Source: Aquilaria yunnanensis (lineage: Eukaryota; Streptophyta; Magnoliopsida; Malvales; Thymelaeaceae). Taken from it: DNA of 64,000 nt. Of this stretch, positions 1 to 12,303 are shown one piece after another (the stretch's first letter is position 1; each line of letters starts with the position of its first letter). The stretch spans positions 19,938,501 to 20,002,500 of the forward strand of contig CM077599.1 of NCBI GenBank assembly GCA_039654915.1. Reading direction: 5' to 3'. The notes beneath the pieces were generated by a model. The model saw only the letters and a program-made list of their open reading frames with translations. It did no database searches and had not been told where the DNA came from. Both the position numbers and the translations under genes were made by a program.

Positions 1-1307
1 CCTTTATTATCTTCAAACAGTTTAGTACACCAATTAATATTTGTAAATGGAAGAGTTAATTATTCTCTTCCCAGCACCCTTTAACGATCCTATGAAGGAT
101 AATGCAATATTCGCACAAGTTATGGATTAGTAATGTTATATTGTTTGTTATATTCTGTTTTCGTTTGAGAGTTTTCATTTCAGTACAAATTATAAGTACT
201 GAATATCATAAGCCTATCTAGGTCAGTAAATAGTGAAGCACATTAGTTTGTCAGAATGAAAAAATATATATAATCCAACCATAAATGTTTTCAAACTTTC
301 AGTCAAATGGATTCACACACTAAATTCAGCTCTTCGATTTTATCTTGCCGTCTGAAAACAATTTCCTACTCAAAATTTTGTGTAAGATACATATTCCATG
401 AACCGCACTCGGCTTGACCACGAGAACACGCCCAAAACGGAAAATGGTATAATTCTGATATTGGTTACTGAGACATCATTTCGGTGCTCAAACTTTTTTG
501 GATCACAAGTGACCCCTAATTCCCAACAAAAAATTTGGGCCCCATGTGAGGTGTACCTGGCTTGGTCGAGGAACATGCTCATAATAGGAAAATATTTGTA
601 GAATTCTGAAATATGTTTTTGAGATATCATGCTTTGACGCTGCCCCACCCATTTTACCATCGAATTAGCAGCTTTGCTTTGCTATATTTTTTTTGTACAA
701 AGCCATGAATTTGTAATGATTTTGCCCGTTGCTTTCTTGATTTTGTGTTGTAGTGTAACTTTTTGGTTATCAAACTTCTTAATTTGACACTGTACCCCCT
801 CCATTGGAAATCTTTGTCCTCGTGGTATGGAAACGTTACTTGCCCATAGTTAGGCACTAAACAATGAATTGCCGCAGCAATGCACTACCAATCCATCTAC
901 TGGTAAGTGGTGACTAAAATGTAGTCATGGCTTTACAAGCAATGTTCAACATATATAGCTCCCTATATAGTATTACCATTTATGATCTCTCTTTCTGTCT
1001 CTCATATTCTTTACTCAATTTGACCTTTTTAACTTAATTTTAATTTTAATTTATCTATATTATTATTTGCTAAAATTTTTAAAAATTATATTTAGAAATT
1101 ATAAGTTTATATTTATCTTTTGCATATAAAATTTTTGCATTTATATACCAAAATGTGGAAGATAAAAAAATATAAATAATTATTGTAAATATTGAATTGT
1201 GCAAAAACACTTATGAAAGAGTATTAGTTGGGGTTTTGCCTAGGGGCAGCAAAATTTGACCTTGCCCAATGACTTGATCCAATCCACTTGAATTCAAGCA
1301 CTCTGAT
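1..1307. other. Intergenic DNA, no gene recognised
   Basis: There are no long open frames and no recognisable RNA gene. Short opposed open frames near 370-660 and 654-857 have no recognisable domain and overlap each other. From about 1010 to 1200 the DNA is strongly AT-rich. The stretch just before 1308 joins naturally to the stretch after 1945, because the TRIM element inserted between them; together they look like a degenerate repeat rather than coding sequence. Confidence 0.5.
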
Positions 1308-1312
1308 CTAAC

Positions 1313-1488
1313 TGTTAGGGGGAGGTCTTAACCGGGGAGATCCATCAAGCGAGATACAACATACGATCATGGCCTCACACATGTTCCCAAAAGCTTAAGC
1401 TATTGGGACAAGAGACCACAACCATATATATGTATCTCACTTGGGAGATTTACCAACCATGTGGGATAAGTCACTTGCATCCTTAACA
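1313..1488 (-). repeat. TRIM LTR (3' LTR in element orientation)
   Basis: This is a 176-bp direct repeat of 1765-1940. On the plus strand it starts TGTTAGGGGG and ends CATCCTTAACA. The adjacent CTCCCCCTT at 1491-1499 is the polypurine tract on the minus strand. Confidence 0.93.
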
Positions 1489-1749
1489 ATCTCCCCCTTG
1501 AAAGTGACTTCCCTAAGGCAAACATGGTCACCATACTCCCCCTTGAGCAAAAGCCTCGACGCACCAGGAGCATACTCAACTACGAGCACACACATCAAGA
1601 GAAAACTCTCCTCACGTCGTCCCATCGTGGGAGTCACAAACACTCTTGGCAAATCATGTGGGTGGAGTAGCACATGATTCTCAACACTTTGCATCGTCAA
1701 ACGAGTATCGGACTCCGGCAACACTAGCGTCGTTCCCAGCCGAACCATC

Positions 1750-1762
1750 GGCTCTGATACCA
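1750..1762 (-). other. Primer-binding site of the TRIM element
   Basis: The minus strand reads TGGTATCAGAGCC, the classical plant retroelement site complementary to initiator tRNA-Met. It sits 2 bp from the LTR boundary at 1765. Confidence 0.9.
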
Positions 1763-1764
1763 CT

Positions 1765-1940
1765 TGTTAGGGGGAGGTCTTAACCGGGGAGATCCATCAA
1801 GCGAGATACAACATACGATCATGGCCTCACACATGTTCCCAAAAGCTTAAGCTATTGGGACAAGAGACCACAACCATATATATGTATCTCACTTGGGAGA
1901 TTTACCAACCATGTGGGATAAGTCACTTGCATCCTTAACA
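1765..1940 (-). repeat. TRIM LTR (5' LTR in element orientation)
   Basis: This is the 176-bp partner of 1313-1488. It is followed by CTAAC (1941-1945), the second copy of the target-site duplication. Confidence 0.93.
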
Positions 1941-1945
1941 CTAAC

Positions 1946-2463
1946 TCTGAACCGGATTGAAATGAAACCCGATAAAATTCGAATCAAATGACTCAAATCT
2001 GAAATGCTTAAACTCAAAATGACCTAAACCTGAACGTGAAATGGACAAAACCCAAACCTAACTCGACCCACCCAATTACCATATCTGGTTTTGCTGAGTA
2101 CCACATTGTAACGGGAAAAAAAGGGAAAAAGAAAAGGAAAGGAAGGAGGATAGAAAATTTTGTTTGGATCTGACCTTATCAGAAGAAATGAGTCGTAAGC
2201 CCAAATGCTCTGATGGACCAAATACAAAACAGATCATCAGCAAATTTCGAGCCCAAACGAGAGTCGCCCCCTCTCTGTGTGTGTGTGTTTTTTTAAATAA
2301 TTTATATGGGGTAGGATATCGGAGCGTTTCGGCATATGCAAAATAACTTGAAAACATTCACTTTTCCCGCCCAAAAAGAATCCTCCAGCTCTTTCTTCAC
2401 GCTTTTCCCTCTTTATTCTCCAACTAGTTTTTTCTTGCAGGTCCCTACATGTGACCAACAGCG
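1946..2463 (+). promoter_or_regulatory. Probable promoter and 5' UTR of the ASHR3-like gene
   Basis: This is the non-coding stretch between the TRIM target duplication and the start codon at 2464. A TATA-like AATTTATATGGGG near 2299-2311 is a possible core promoter. It is followed by a pyrimidine-rich stretch (2385-2440) of the sort common in plant 5' leaders. Assignment is by position; no transcript start can be seen directly. Confidence 0.35.
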
Positions 2464-5400
2464 ATGCCGGACCTCGGCAATCTCTCGCTCACCCCGTTCC
2501 TATCTCCCTCCCACTTCAGCAGCTTAAAACTTCTTCCACCCGATTCCGCCGATGTGCTCATTTCCTGCCCCGCTAATCCCGCCAAAACCCTAGCTCCTGA
2601 TTTTGATTGCGACCCGAGCTTTGGGCTGGGAGGAGAGGAGGGATGCAATGCGGCTGGAGTCAGACGGCTCAAGAAGGGGTTTAGCTGCAACACTTTGAAC
2701 AATTCTGTGAGAGATTGGTGTCAGAGGAAAATGGAATCTGGCGCTCCGGAGTCTCGCTGCTTCCTGCCGTTTCTAGTTGGGGCCAAGAAGATGGTACTAG
2801 CTTCATACTAACTACTACGATATTCTATAGGTTCATCATGGATTATTTTTTTGCCAGTGTGGTGCGGTTCGGGGTTTGACTTGAAAGTTCGGAGTTCAAT
2901 AGGCATTGCTGGGTCTGAAATTGCTGGATGCAAAAATGGGACGTTCGCTAAGTCTTATGGTTTCCTTGTCTGGCAATGGGTTTCCTGGAAAATTGTGGCT
3001 GTAATAAACTTCCCAGGGTTTTAGAGAAAGGGAATTGGATTTATTTGTTTGCCTTCTCATTTGTTGCTTGGATAAAGCTTCTAGTGTTTCTAGAAGGGAT
3101 GCGTTACTGTGTTTTGAGGGGAGGGAGAAGATATCATGTGAACAAGAAAATAGCTGACACCATTCGGTTATTCTATGTGAGACGTTATAATATCATGTGG
3201 AAAATGTATCTTAGCAGAGATTTCTGGTGGTTCTCTGTTGTTGAAGCTAGGAAATCGAGTTTTTTCTGTTCTATTGGCTTCGATGCTAGTGCTTAGCAAA
3301 AGAAGAGGATGTTAATATTTGCATTTTGATTGCTTTCAGATGATAAGAAGGAAAAGGAAAAGATTCATTTCCTTCCATTTTGCATGTTGTTCTAAGCATG
3401 ATGATGCTACATTATGTGGCATCTTGAAAAGGGCCTGGATGATTTCTGGGCTTGTGTGTAACATTACGTGGTATATTGCTTCGTGATGTTATATCCCTTG
3501 GCTGAAATGTTACCTTAGGGTAGTCTGAAGGTCTAGTTCGGGGTATACTAGCTACTAGGTCAGTTACTTTGGCTGAAATGTTACTTTAGGGTATATCGTT
3601 GACACTCTCATTTTATGCAATCTCTTCACACTGTTTTACATTTGCACGGTAACCTTGAACTTGGAAACTTCTTATTCTCCCTTTCTTTAAAGAATAATTT
3701 CGCAATCCATATTCCAGCTCTTGCTTTTTTGCAGATCCACGGAAAAAGTTGTACGGGTAGATCATATTCTGTTTTAGTCTCGTAACTATGTTGCACTCAG
3801 TCTATATCATTCTTTAATAGTATTTCTTTTTTTTTATTTTTTATTTTTTGCAATGCTAGATCGAGTGTCTTGCATGCAACAAGCTTGTCTACCCTGGGGA
3901 GGAGGTCTTGTGCTCTGTTCGTGGTTGTCAAGTAGTTTACCATTTAGAATGTGTGAAAGAAAGTTCTGGAATTCGCAGAGGGGCAAAGTTCAAATGTCCA
4001 CAGCATGTAAGGCCTAAACTTGCAGGTCAAGTTTTTTTTTTGGTTTCCCATGAAGACTTTTGAGGCCTAGCTTTCCTCTCATCCACTGGGAAAATAGATG
4101 CTTGGCTACTTTTATTTTTCTGGAGATGCTTTGCATTTTGCATGCCCATTCTGTTTTGAAGTAGCAAGATCTCTGTTACATTTAACTTATGATGGCAACA
4201 TTACTTAATCATTCCATTTATCTCTTATTGATTGTGTACATCTGTTTAAGTTCTTTGAAGGTTATATCTTTTTTATATTTGTTTTGTGCAAGTTTATGTT
4301 TTGTCAAGTCATGCCCTATTCCTCCTGATGAGGATGTGATTATATCAAATGCATTGAGCAACTACAGCGATGAATTTTTATCATGGCTTCGGGTCTGAAT
4401 TTAGAAGTTTGCTCCACGTGTTCTCTCTCTCTCTCAAACAAAAAATTCGAAGGTGTTTTAACAATTTCCTGTCTATACAATTAACATGACACACAATGTG
4501 GTGATAGCTGGGCCAATCGATGGAGACACATGATTCTTAATACGTGGAATCATGAAATCATTTTTCAGTTGTCTGTGACAGGAATGCACCTACTGCAACC
4601 AGAGATTACATTGGCGATGTCTGCGATGTCCAATAGCATCGCATGATAGATGTGCGCCATGGCCAGATGCGGTGATTCATCTTAAAGACCAACCAGGAAA
4701 AGCAATTTGCTGGAGGCACTCAACTAATTGGCGACTGGACAAGAAGGTCAATTTCTTCTCTCCTTCCTCAGGGTTATCTTATTTCTGGAGATTCTCTCTA
4801 TTATGACGCACTTTAGGAGGCTTTTTTCTTGTAATCAGGAAAAAACACCTGTTTTTATCATAATTGCTGGACACATTCCGTCAATCTTCCATCCAGCATA
4901 ATTATTTTGTAGTTCAATTATTTCACGAACTCACAACATGGGATGTCCAAATTTCCTGCTATGCATCTCGGAATAGACTAGTAATTTGTCGAATACCTAT
5001 CATAGTTTTATTGTTTCAACTCTGAAGCCTGATTGTCGTTGAATTTACTACCACTCAACTTCATAGGATTACTTTGAACTTTTGGCTCAAACAAGTTGGT
5101 AAATCAACTTAGAAAGGCCATAAGAATATGGATTGCACTATTTCACACAATAATAAGGCATTTTGCTGTCAATTTGATTTCATAGACTTTTAACATTGGG
5201 TTTATCTTTTCTAACAATGTCACCATGATAGAACGGTTAAAGTTACTTACACTATATGGGAAAAAGTAATTACAGAAGTACAACCTCCAATTGTCTCTTG
5301 TTCTAAATTAATCAAATCATATGAAGAATCATAAGGACCAAGGTTGTTCTGGTGCTTCTGTTCTTATATTCAATTCGACAGAAATGTTTTACTATTCTTG

Positions 5401-8400
5401 TATTTGTGACTGTTGTTTGTATTGTACGTGACTGGGCTGTTAAAGTTTAATGGATGTTGTTCAATTGATATTTCCAGTAAACCAATATTTCCAGACCAGT
5501 ACTCTTTTTGGTAAAAAGCACACCGCCAGTGGGTTAGGAAGAATTTCGTAGGCCAAAGGAGGTTGGCCTTCTTAATTGAAATAATTTTGAATTTTGGTGT
5601 TCACTCTTGTTTCTTGATATATCTTGGGTAACATCTCTTTTAGCAGCATAGGAAGAATCAGGTGTTTTGATGACAATTACCATCTATTTTTTTCCCTAAG
5701 GTTTTCTGCCCTTGAACTTTATGTTCCACTTCTTACTTTCTATTGATTAGGCAGCTGACTGGACAGATCTATTTGTTGAATGAGCAGAATGCAGTTGCTA
5801 CAAGTGATATACAGGTGAGAGTTGTTACCTTTTATATTTGCGCAAAAATCAGCCCTGGTGTTAGAAACAAGAAGCAATTAGTCTTTGAAGCTCAAATAGT
5901 GAAACATGTAAAGCTTAGAAATCTTTAACTTCTACAAAATGAGGCATGACAGGATCGTACAACATTTCTTATTTTGTTAGTTTTTATATTTGTATAATAA
6001 CTTAGCCTTGGTGTTTGAAAGAAAAAGCAATATAAGTTCAAATAGGGAAATGTTTACAGCCTAGAAGTGATTGGTCTGGCCTCTACAAAATAAGGCATGG
6101 CAGAGTCCTATGAACTTTTCTATATGATAATTAGTTCGCAGAAATGTTGTTTTTTGTGCTTGATGAATTCACTGAAGCGAGAGTGCAACTCCACTTGATC
6201 TTTTCAAACTCATTTACCCTTGAAATTAGGTGATAAAATAAATGAATGAGCTAAAAAAGGATTGCTGCCAACTTTTTGCAGTTCTGAAATCATCTGAACC
6301 TTGGTATACTCCTATTTTCCTAAAAGTTCTGCTTCTGAGCATAAGATATTGGTAATCTCTTTTAACATATGAAGAGAAATTATTATGCATGCATGCATTC
6401 CCAAACATGTAGACTTTAGAGCTATGCTGTGTATGAATATATGCACAAAATTTGTGCCTTGAAAATGTTATTATTAGTGGTTGATTGGACGAAGAAGATT
6501 CAGGACTTAGGGATTCCTGAAGAGGCTCCTTTTGTCAGATGGGTTGGACAAACAAGATCAATGCAACTAACCCTCACTAATATTTACCACTGGGAGTGCT
6601 TATGCCTTAAAAAGCAAAATGGGTTGAACTAGTAATCGTCAGAATTGACCCATTTGCTTAGATTCCTCATGTTTTATGTTAGCCACTTTACTGTCTATTA
6701 ATTTTCTTTTTCCAATTATTGAGCTTGTGGGTCGGTTGTTTCTGAAAAGACAATTTGTATTTGACATTAGAGGTCAATGAGTTATATAATAATCTGTATA
6801 ATCCAAGGTATGTTGCCATTTGAATTTTCAACAGCCAGTGGCACTAAAATCATGTTTATGTTAAGAGTACTTGTTCCCTGAAGTGAAGTGTAGGAAAGAA
6901 TATGGTACCCAACATGGGTCACGGCTGCAGTTTGCTCTCCACCAAAATTGGTTGAAGTGAACTAGGAAAGAGTTACACTCCCTATATTTGAAAGTAAAAT
7001 ACTTATTATTTCCATAAAATTTAAGGATATTATGTTATATCTCAATCTTTAATGTGGTCTTTCCTTCGACTCCCTTATGTGCACAACATGAGTGTTGCCT
7101 TGGTATTTTACTACATAGTGTATAGTTGAAGGGGATATGACAAATAAATGCCTGTGCCATTCACTTCAGAATGAAAAAATTCTAAAAGTGAATATATATA
7201 TATACCCCTTTTCACACCAAAAAACAGAAAGAAACAAAGAAAAAAAAAAGCGTATTCTGGGATGAAGAGGGCACTAGAATATAGACAATAATATATTTCT
7301 TTTATTCTTTTCTGTGTACATTTATAAATTGTTCTGTGCATTATGCCACCTAAATTCTCTATGATGCATGTTTAGGAAATTTTCAGTCGGTTACCTCTAC
7401 CTTACATTGATGAAGAGTTCAAGATTGATTTGACATGGAGAGAATTAACAGAGAATAAATTGGAGCCACCTCCATATGTCCACATCAGACGTAGTATCCT
7501 AAAAGTTCTGTTTCATTCATTTGAATTTGAGTTCATTGATTTGAAGGGGAATCTCGAATTTTTTTGGTCTTAAAGAAGTTGAATCAATGTTTCTATATTG
7601 AAGATCGTGGCTGCCCAGTTTTGATTAGAGGTGGAAGTTTTAAGTAATAGTTGAGATATGTTGCATTTAAAGGACCCGCCTTAATTGATGTTAGATGTTT
7701 ACCTGGTGAAGAAGAAGCGCGATGATGTGAATGGTGATATTGGCTGCCTGAATTGTAGTTCAATCTGCTCTGAAAACTGTGTGTGCAGGTAAGATCTGAA
7801 TTTCTTCCATTATTGTAATATTAAGGTCCGTCCCAAATTGTTTATCACTGTTCCTACTTTTTTGTCACAAAATGATTGTCACTTTTCTCTAATAATATTC
7901 TTCCAAATATACCCTTCCCATTGTATAAAGTTTATTAATGGTCATTATTGTAGTTATACTAGTTGGTAAAGTGTAACATTGGGTAAACATATTTAATATG
8001 CTTGTGTTGCACAACATCAATAAAATTTACAAAAAAGTCAAGTGAATCATTTTGGGAAGGAGAGAGTATTTCTTTTCAGCTGAAATTATTGCAATATTTT
8101 TCGGATAAATCAATTTGTGTGTTCTCATATACAAGTGCATGTGACAAGATGCATAGACGTGTATGCACATGTGCCTTCCCGTGATATGTATACACACATA
8201 TACACACATATTACAGACATGCTCAGTTACTCGCCAGTGAATTTATCTTTAAACACTTTCCTTTCCAACGATCTGTTGTAACTGTTGGCTTCTAAGCTAA
8301 TTAATCAATGAGTTCTGAAAAAAGCATGCTTGTGCTATCATTAGGGTTCAGTGCATAAGCTGCTCAAAGGCTTGTGGTTGCCCTGAAACATGTACCAACA

Positions 8401-11400
8401 GGCCCTTCCGCAAGGAGAAAAAGATGAGGATTGTCATGGTAAGGAATATCTTCTGTTCAATGTCTCATCTATTAAATTCGAGGCACGTTTACATGGATGC
8501 ATTTGCATGGAATCACAGTCGTAATTCATTCTGGTTCTTAACTGAAAGGATTACAGCAAATTCCAATTCGTGCAACCAAGGAAACAAGACCCTTGGTTTA
8601 CATTTTATATGCAAGGTTCCGAGGTTCTGGTTTCCAATGTTGGTTTAAAAGTTCACTTAAAAATGTAAAAAGATAGAAATTTAATTCTCAATATCACCTT
8701 GGCAACAACGATCTTGTCCTTTTCAGACTGAACTTTGTGGATGGGGAGCAGAGGCTGCTGAGTCAATTAAAAAAGGAGACTTCATAATTGAGTATATTGG
8801 TGAAGGTTGTTATACTCATTGGTATCTTTTAAATAGAAGCAATCTTACTCTGCTGTAGCTTTATGATCGATTCTTAATTAGGTTATTCCTTAATTGCAAA
8901 GTAGAGATGTTATTGACAATAAAATTTTTCTCAAACTTGGTAAATATTTGCTTTTTTTTATAGTCCTTGTGTCTGATGAAAGAAATGGAGCTGCATTTTC
9001 TGTCAGATAAGCATCTAAATGAACCATGGCTGGGTTTGCAAAAGCCACCATTGAAAGATGTGGTTTGTTTCTTGATATGCTGTGCTATTTCTACGGTTTA
9101 CTATGATCAATTCTTGATGAACACTTTCTGTGCATGTGAAGTCAATGGAATGGCTAATCCATCAATAGAACATGATGTGTACACCTGCCCACGAATCACA
9201 CTGGACAGGAAGGCGAAATCTAATTAAACGATTATAAGTGTAATCTATGAATGGATTTGTCATATGCTTTTAAACTGGCCGTTGGGAACTAAGTTGTCTG
9301 CAACATGCAGGAAAGTCTTCAATGGCAAAGTTACCGATCTATTTCTATTTTTATAAAAGAAATATTGAATAGGTGCTCAGTAATTATTTTTTATATATAT
9401 TTTAAGGAATGAGACATAATTGCATAAAATTTCTTTCCCTGCTTGAAGGTTAAACTCTTCCTCGACAAATTGAGTTGTCTTAAAAAAATCTCGGTCGCCC
9501 CATAGCAAAATCACCGTTATTTCCTTATCATTTACTTCTTAATTATTCATCTATGAATAGTGCCAAATTTTGTTCTCTGTTTGCTTTTTACTGTATCCCA
9601 ACTAAATGGCTGTTTACGTTTTAAATTTTCAGTAATTGATGATGCTGAATGTGAACGAAGGCTTTGGGACATGAAATACAAAGGTGTGGAGAATTTTTAC
9701 ATGTGTGAAATTCGTAAAGACTTCACAATAGATGCAACTTTCAAGGGCAACTTATCGCGTTTTCTCAATCACAGTTGTGAACCGAACTGTATTCTGGAAA
9801 AGTGGTTAGTAGTTGCATTTTCTTCTGTTTTCTAAAAGTAGAGCATCATAAGAATTTTTGTCTTATGTGCAATAGGAAAGGATTTAATAATGAGATGCTT
9901 GCAGTCGATGAAAATGGCATTCTACATGGATAAATACCAGCATATGCTGGTTATTATTTGATTGCTGAAAAATAAAGTTGGTATTGGTCGCTGTACTCAT
10001 TCTCTGAATTCGGGCAACTTTTTTGGGGGAGTCTTCTTTTTCCTTTTTTATATTTCTTTTCAAGGAATAAAACCCCTTTCAAGGTAATTGAGATGCAACT
10101 ATTTTCTGAAACTGTATCGAACTGCGCTTTTAGCTCTCTTATCCTGGAGTGATACCCATGGCTCTATTTTAAATGTTATAAAAGTATTCTTGATTAAATT
10201 ATATGCTTGAGTTTATGTTACAAAGCATGGCGGCCTAAGTTAGGATGGTAATAGAAGAAAACTGATCACTATTACATTCTTTTTGCTTGAATTATTTGAA
10301 CATTGGGGAAAATAATGGCTGTTCTGATCTGACTGGTTTGTTTTGTTCTCATGGTTATAAGCCAGTTAATGTTGAGTTGCACGAAAGTGCTCTCCTGTTA
10401 TATGTTTTCTTTTTCTGCTTTTCTTTCCTTTTCTGCGCTTTCTTTATATTCGATCTTTGCATTGATGATGGACTCCGGAAAAAGCTAACTCATACTTGAT
10501 TCTTGTTTGGGAAAAACGAAGAGGAAGAAATGCTGATTTCTTCCTTTTATTTTGCTAGTTTCTTTCTTTCATCTATCAAATGTATTCCTGTCCAAAATTT
10601 ACTCCATTCTTTATTGTTCTACGAATCTGCACATATATTTTGGTCAGAAGAATCAAGTTCTTACCTATATCCTTGGTTTCATGAAAGTTTCCGGTTTGTC
10701 AGGTTATCTTCACATTTGGTGTCTTAGGGACTCTGAATAGCACATTTGGATGCCTATATTCACTTTTGTGCTTTGTGGATGTATTTCCTGTTCTTGACTG
10801 GTCTATTGAGTTGGACTGAAACTTAACATAAAACAAAACATTAGAATCTCATGAAAGTCTCAGGATTGTTAGTTATATATCTGCAAATAGTTGATTAGTT
10901 GCTATACTGTTGGACAAGATGTTTATTTGCTAAAGCATTATAACAGCAGAATTCAATTTGCATTGTCAATGTATGAGCTAGTCAATTTGTTATTTTTATT
11001 AGGCATGTTGAAGGGGAGACCCGTATAGGCGTGTTTGCCACTCGATCTATAGCAGCTGGAGAGCCTTTGACATACGATTACAGGTATTTATTGATCATAA
11101 TACAACTCAAACAATCCTAGTTGATCAATTTTATCTCATGCTTATTCCTTGACCTTTATACCTATGAATATGATCAAGGATTTTATTAAAGATTAGTTGT
11201 AATCTATGAAAAGGGCTATCTTGCATATAAAAACTGAAAGTAAGACATGGGTTGCTGAAGCTAGTCATGTTCTAACCACTAAGAATTTTTAGATCTAATT
11301 TGAGTTCAGATACATGATTGGTTTGGTCTGATGCTGTAGAACCATATCTTGCACTACACTATCAATATGTGAACATCAAGTCAATTAATTGGTTGAAATT

Positions 11401-11743
11401 GGGTGAAAACCAGAAAGCATTGTAGACTAGTATAAGAGGCTCCGTACTCTTATATAGGGAAAGTTTGATTTTGCAATTTCTTTGTACATTAGAATTGATG
11501 GTGAGTGCCAAGATCAGGCGTGTGAGTTTTGATTACGATTGTGAATTGGGTGTGTTGTTGCATTCTTCTTCTTTTCACAGGTTTGTGCAGTTTGGACCAG
11601 AGGTGAAGTGCAATTGCGGTGCTTCCAAATGTCAAGGCTATCTTGGTGGTGGCAAAAGAAAGGTCGTATATAAGCCAAATCTGTGCTGGGGTTCAAAACG
11701 CAGGAGATCGACAGCTGCCTGTTTGGCCATTGTTGCTGCCTGA
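2464..11743 (+). CDS. ASHR3: ASHR3-like histone-lysine N-methyltransferase (SET domain), 11 exons
   Basis: Exons read by frame and GT-AG sites: 2464-2793, 3860-4006, 4582-4746, 5788-5814, 7376-7493, 7695-7788, 8345-8438, 8727-8805, 9633-9804, 11003-11083 and 11581-11743. They total 1470 nt, 489 residues; the Arabidopsis protein is about 500. Exon 1 starts MPDLGN and ends FLPFLVGAKKM, as in ASHR3/SDG4. Residues 111-214 form PHD-like Cys/His fingers (IECLACNK, FKCPQH, CTYCNQR, CWRH). An AWS cysteine cluster spans about 280-310. The SET domain (about 325-436) shows GWG at 330-332, RFLNHSCEPNC at 394-404 and the catalytic-type PLTYDY at 430-435. The post-SET motif CNC-x4-C has cysteines at 446, 448 and 453. 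Known family role: nuclear histone H3 lysine methylation (K36/K4 reported), linked to stamen and pollen development. No frameshift is seen, so it appears intact. Exon 4 is a 27-nt microexon; a plausible in-frame alternative acceptor at 5754/5755 would add 11 residues. Confidence 0.93.
5788..5814 (+). other. ASHR3: 27-nt microexon (exon 4) of the ASHR3-like gene
   Basis: It encodes NAVATSDIQ, joining RLDKK (exon 3) to EIFSRLPLPY (exon 5). The acceptor is GAGCAG at 5782-5787 and the donor GTGAGA follows at 5815. A CTGAC branch-point-like sequence lies about 30 nt upstream. Its length and sequence match the corresponding stretch of the Arabidopsis protein as I remember it, which is why I prefer this acceptor to the two upstream AGs at 5750 and 5754. 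Confidence 0.7.
7821..8066. mobile_element. Stowaway-like MITE in intron 6 of the ASHR3-like gene
   Basis: The 246-bp segment is flanked by TA dinucleotides (7819-7820 and 8067-8068). Its imperfect inverted ends read GTCCGTCCCAAATTGTTTA on the left and TGAATCATTTTGGGAAGG on the right, the usual Stowaway CTCC-TCCGTCCC theme. There is no coding capacity. It lies wholly inside the intron and does not disturb the splice sites at 7788/7789 and 8344/8345. Confidence 0.7.
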
Positions 11744-12293
11744 GGTCACTTGTCGTTTTAGGAGTTTTGGTTTCACGGGTGTACAAAATATTAAGATCAT
11801 CTCACAATGACGGAAGAAGCACAGGAGAAAAGAGATGAAATGAAGGAAGAAGAAAAGAAAAGTGGCCAGTCAAGTGCAAGTGCGAGTGGAACTAAGCATT
11901 CATTGAAAACGGTTTCTTGAATTAGAGTTAACCCGGACGACGACGCTGAGTTCACCTTTCAACACGCCAAGTAACGCTTTTGGGATATACTCAAGAGTCA
12001 AGTGTACTAGTATTTCGTTTTGTTGAGTTGCTCAGTTGTGATATGCACATACTACGTACCAATTAAGAGGCTTTGCTTGATTCATTTACTGAGAATAATG
12101 GTTCTAAATTCTAATCAAGTCTTCTTAAGTGCATGGCTTTTAAAAAATATGAAGGCTTGCCACGTATAAACAGCCAATGTCGGCTATGAGCAATGATGTT
12201 ATCAACTTCATTCCAAATATCCCTAGTTACTCAAAAGTTATCCTCTTTTATTGATAGCAATTAAGTTATGGCTTTATTTCTTTTACAATTTCT
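11744..12293 (+). other. 3' UTR and downstream flank of the ASHR3-like gene
   Basis: The purine-rich segment just after the stop codon (about 11808-11900) is probably 3' UTR. AT-rich DNA follows with several AATAA-like polyadenylation candidates, for example near 12093. No gene is seen before the transposon at 12304. Confidence 0.4.
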
Positions 12294-12303
12294 TATAAAA
12301 ATA

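Larger units (their letters stand above)
1313..1940 (-). mobile_element. Complete TRIM-type miniature LTR retrotransposon
   Basis: The 628-bp element has two 176-bp direct terminal repeats (1313-1488 and 1765-1940) that look identical base for base. Read on the minus strand each repeat begins TGTTAAGG and ends CCTAACA, the usual TG...CA ends. The 5-bp target duplication CTAAC flanks it exactly (1308-1312 and 1941-1945). On the minus strand a primer-binding site TGGTATCAGAGCC (complement of initiator tRNA-Met 3' end) lies 2 bp inside the upstream LTR, and a purine tract (AAGGGGGAGAT) abuts the other LTR. The 276-bp interior has no gag or pol, so it must have moved with borrowed enzymes. Identical LTRs imply a recent insertion. 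A 108-codon minus open frame crosses the interior and part of an LTR; I see no domain in it and do not call it a gene. Confidence 0.93.

Noticed and set aside
1750..1762. tRNA-like sequence
   Set aside because: Only the 13-base primer-binding complement of a tRNA 3' end is present, without any tRNA body. The same holds at 31612-31624.
1437..1763. 108-codon minus open frame in the TRIM element
   Set aside because: It spans interior and LTR of a non-coding element and shows no gag or other domain.
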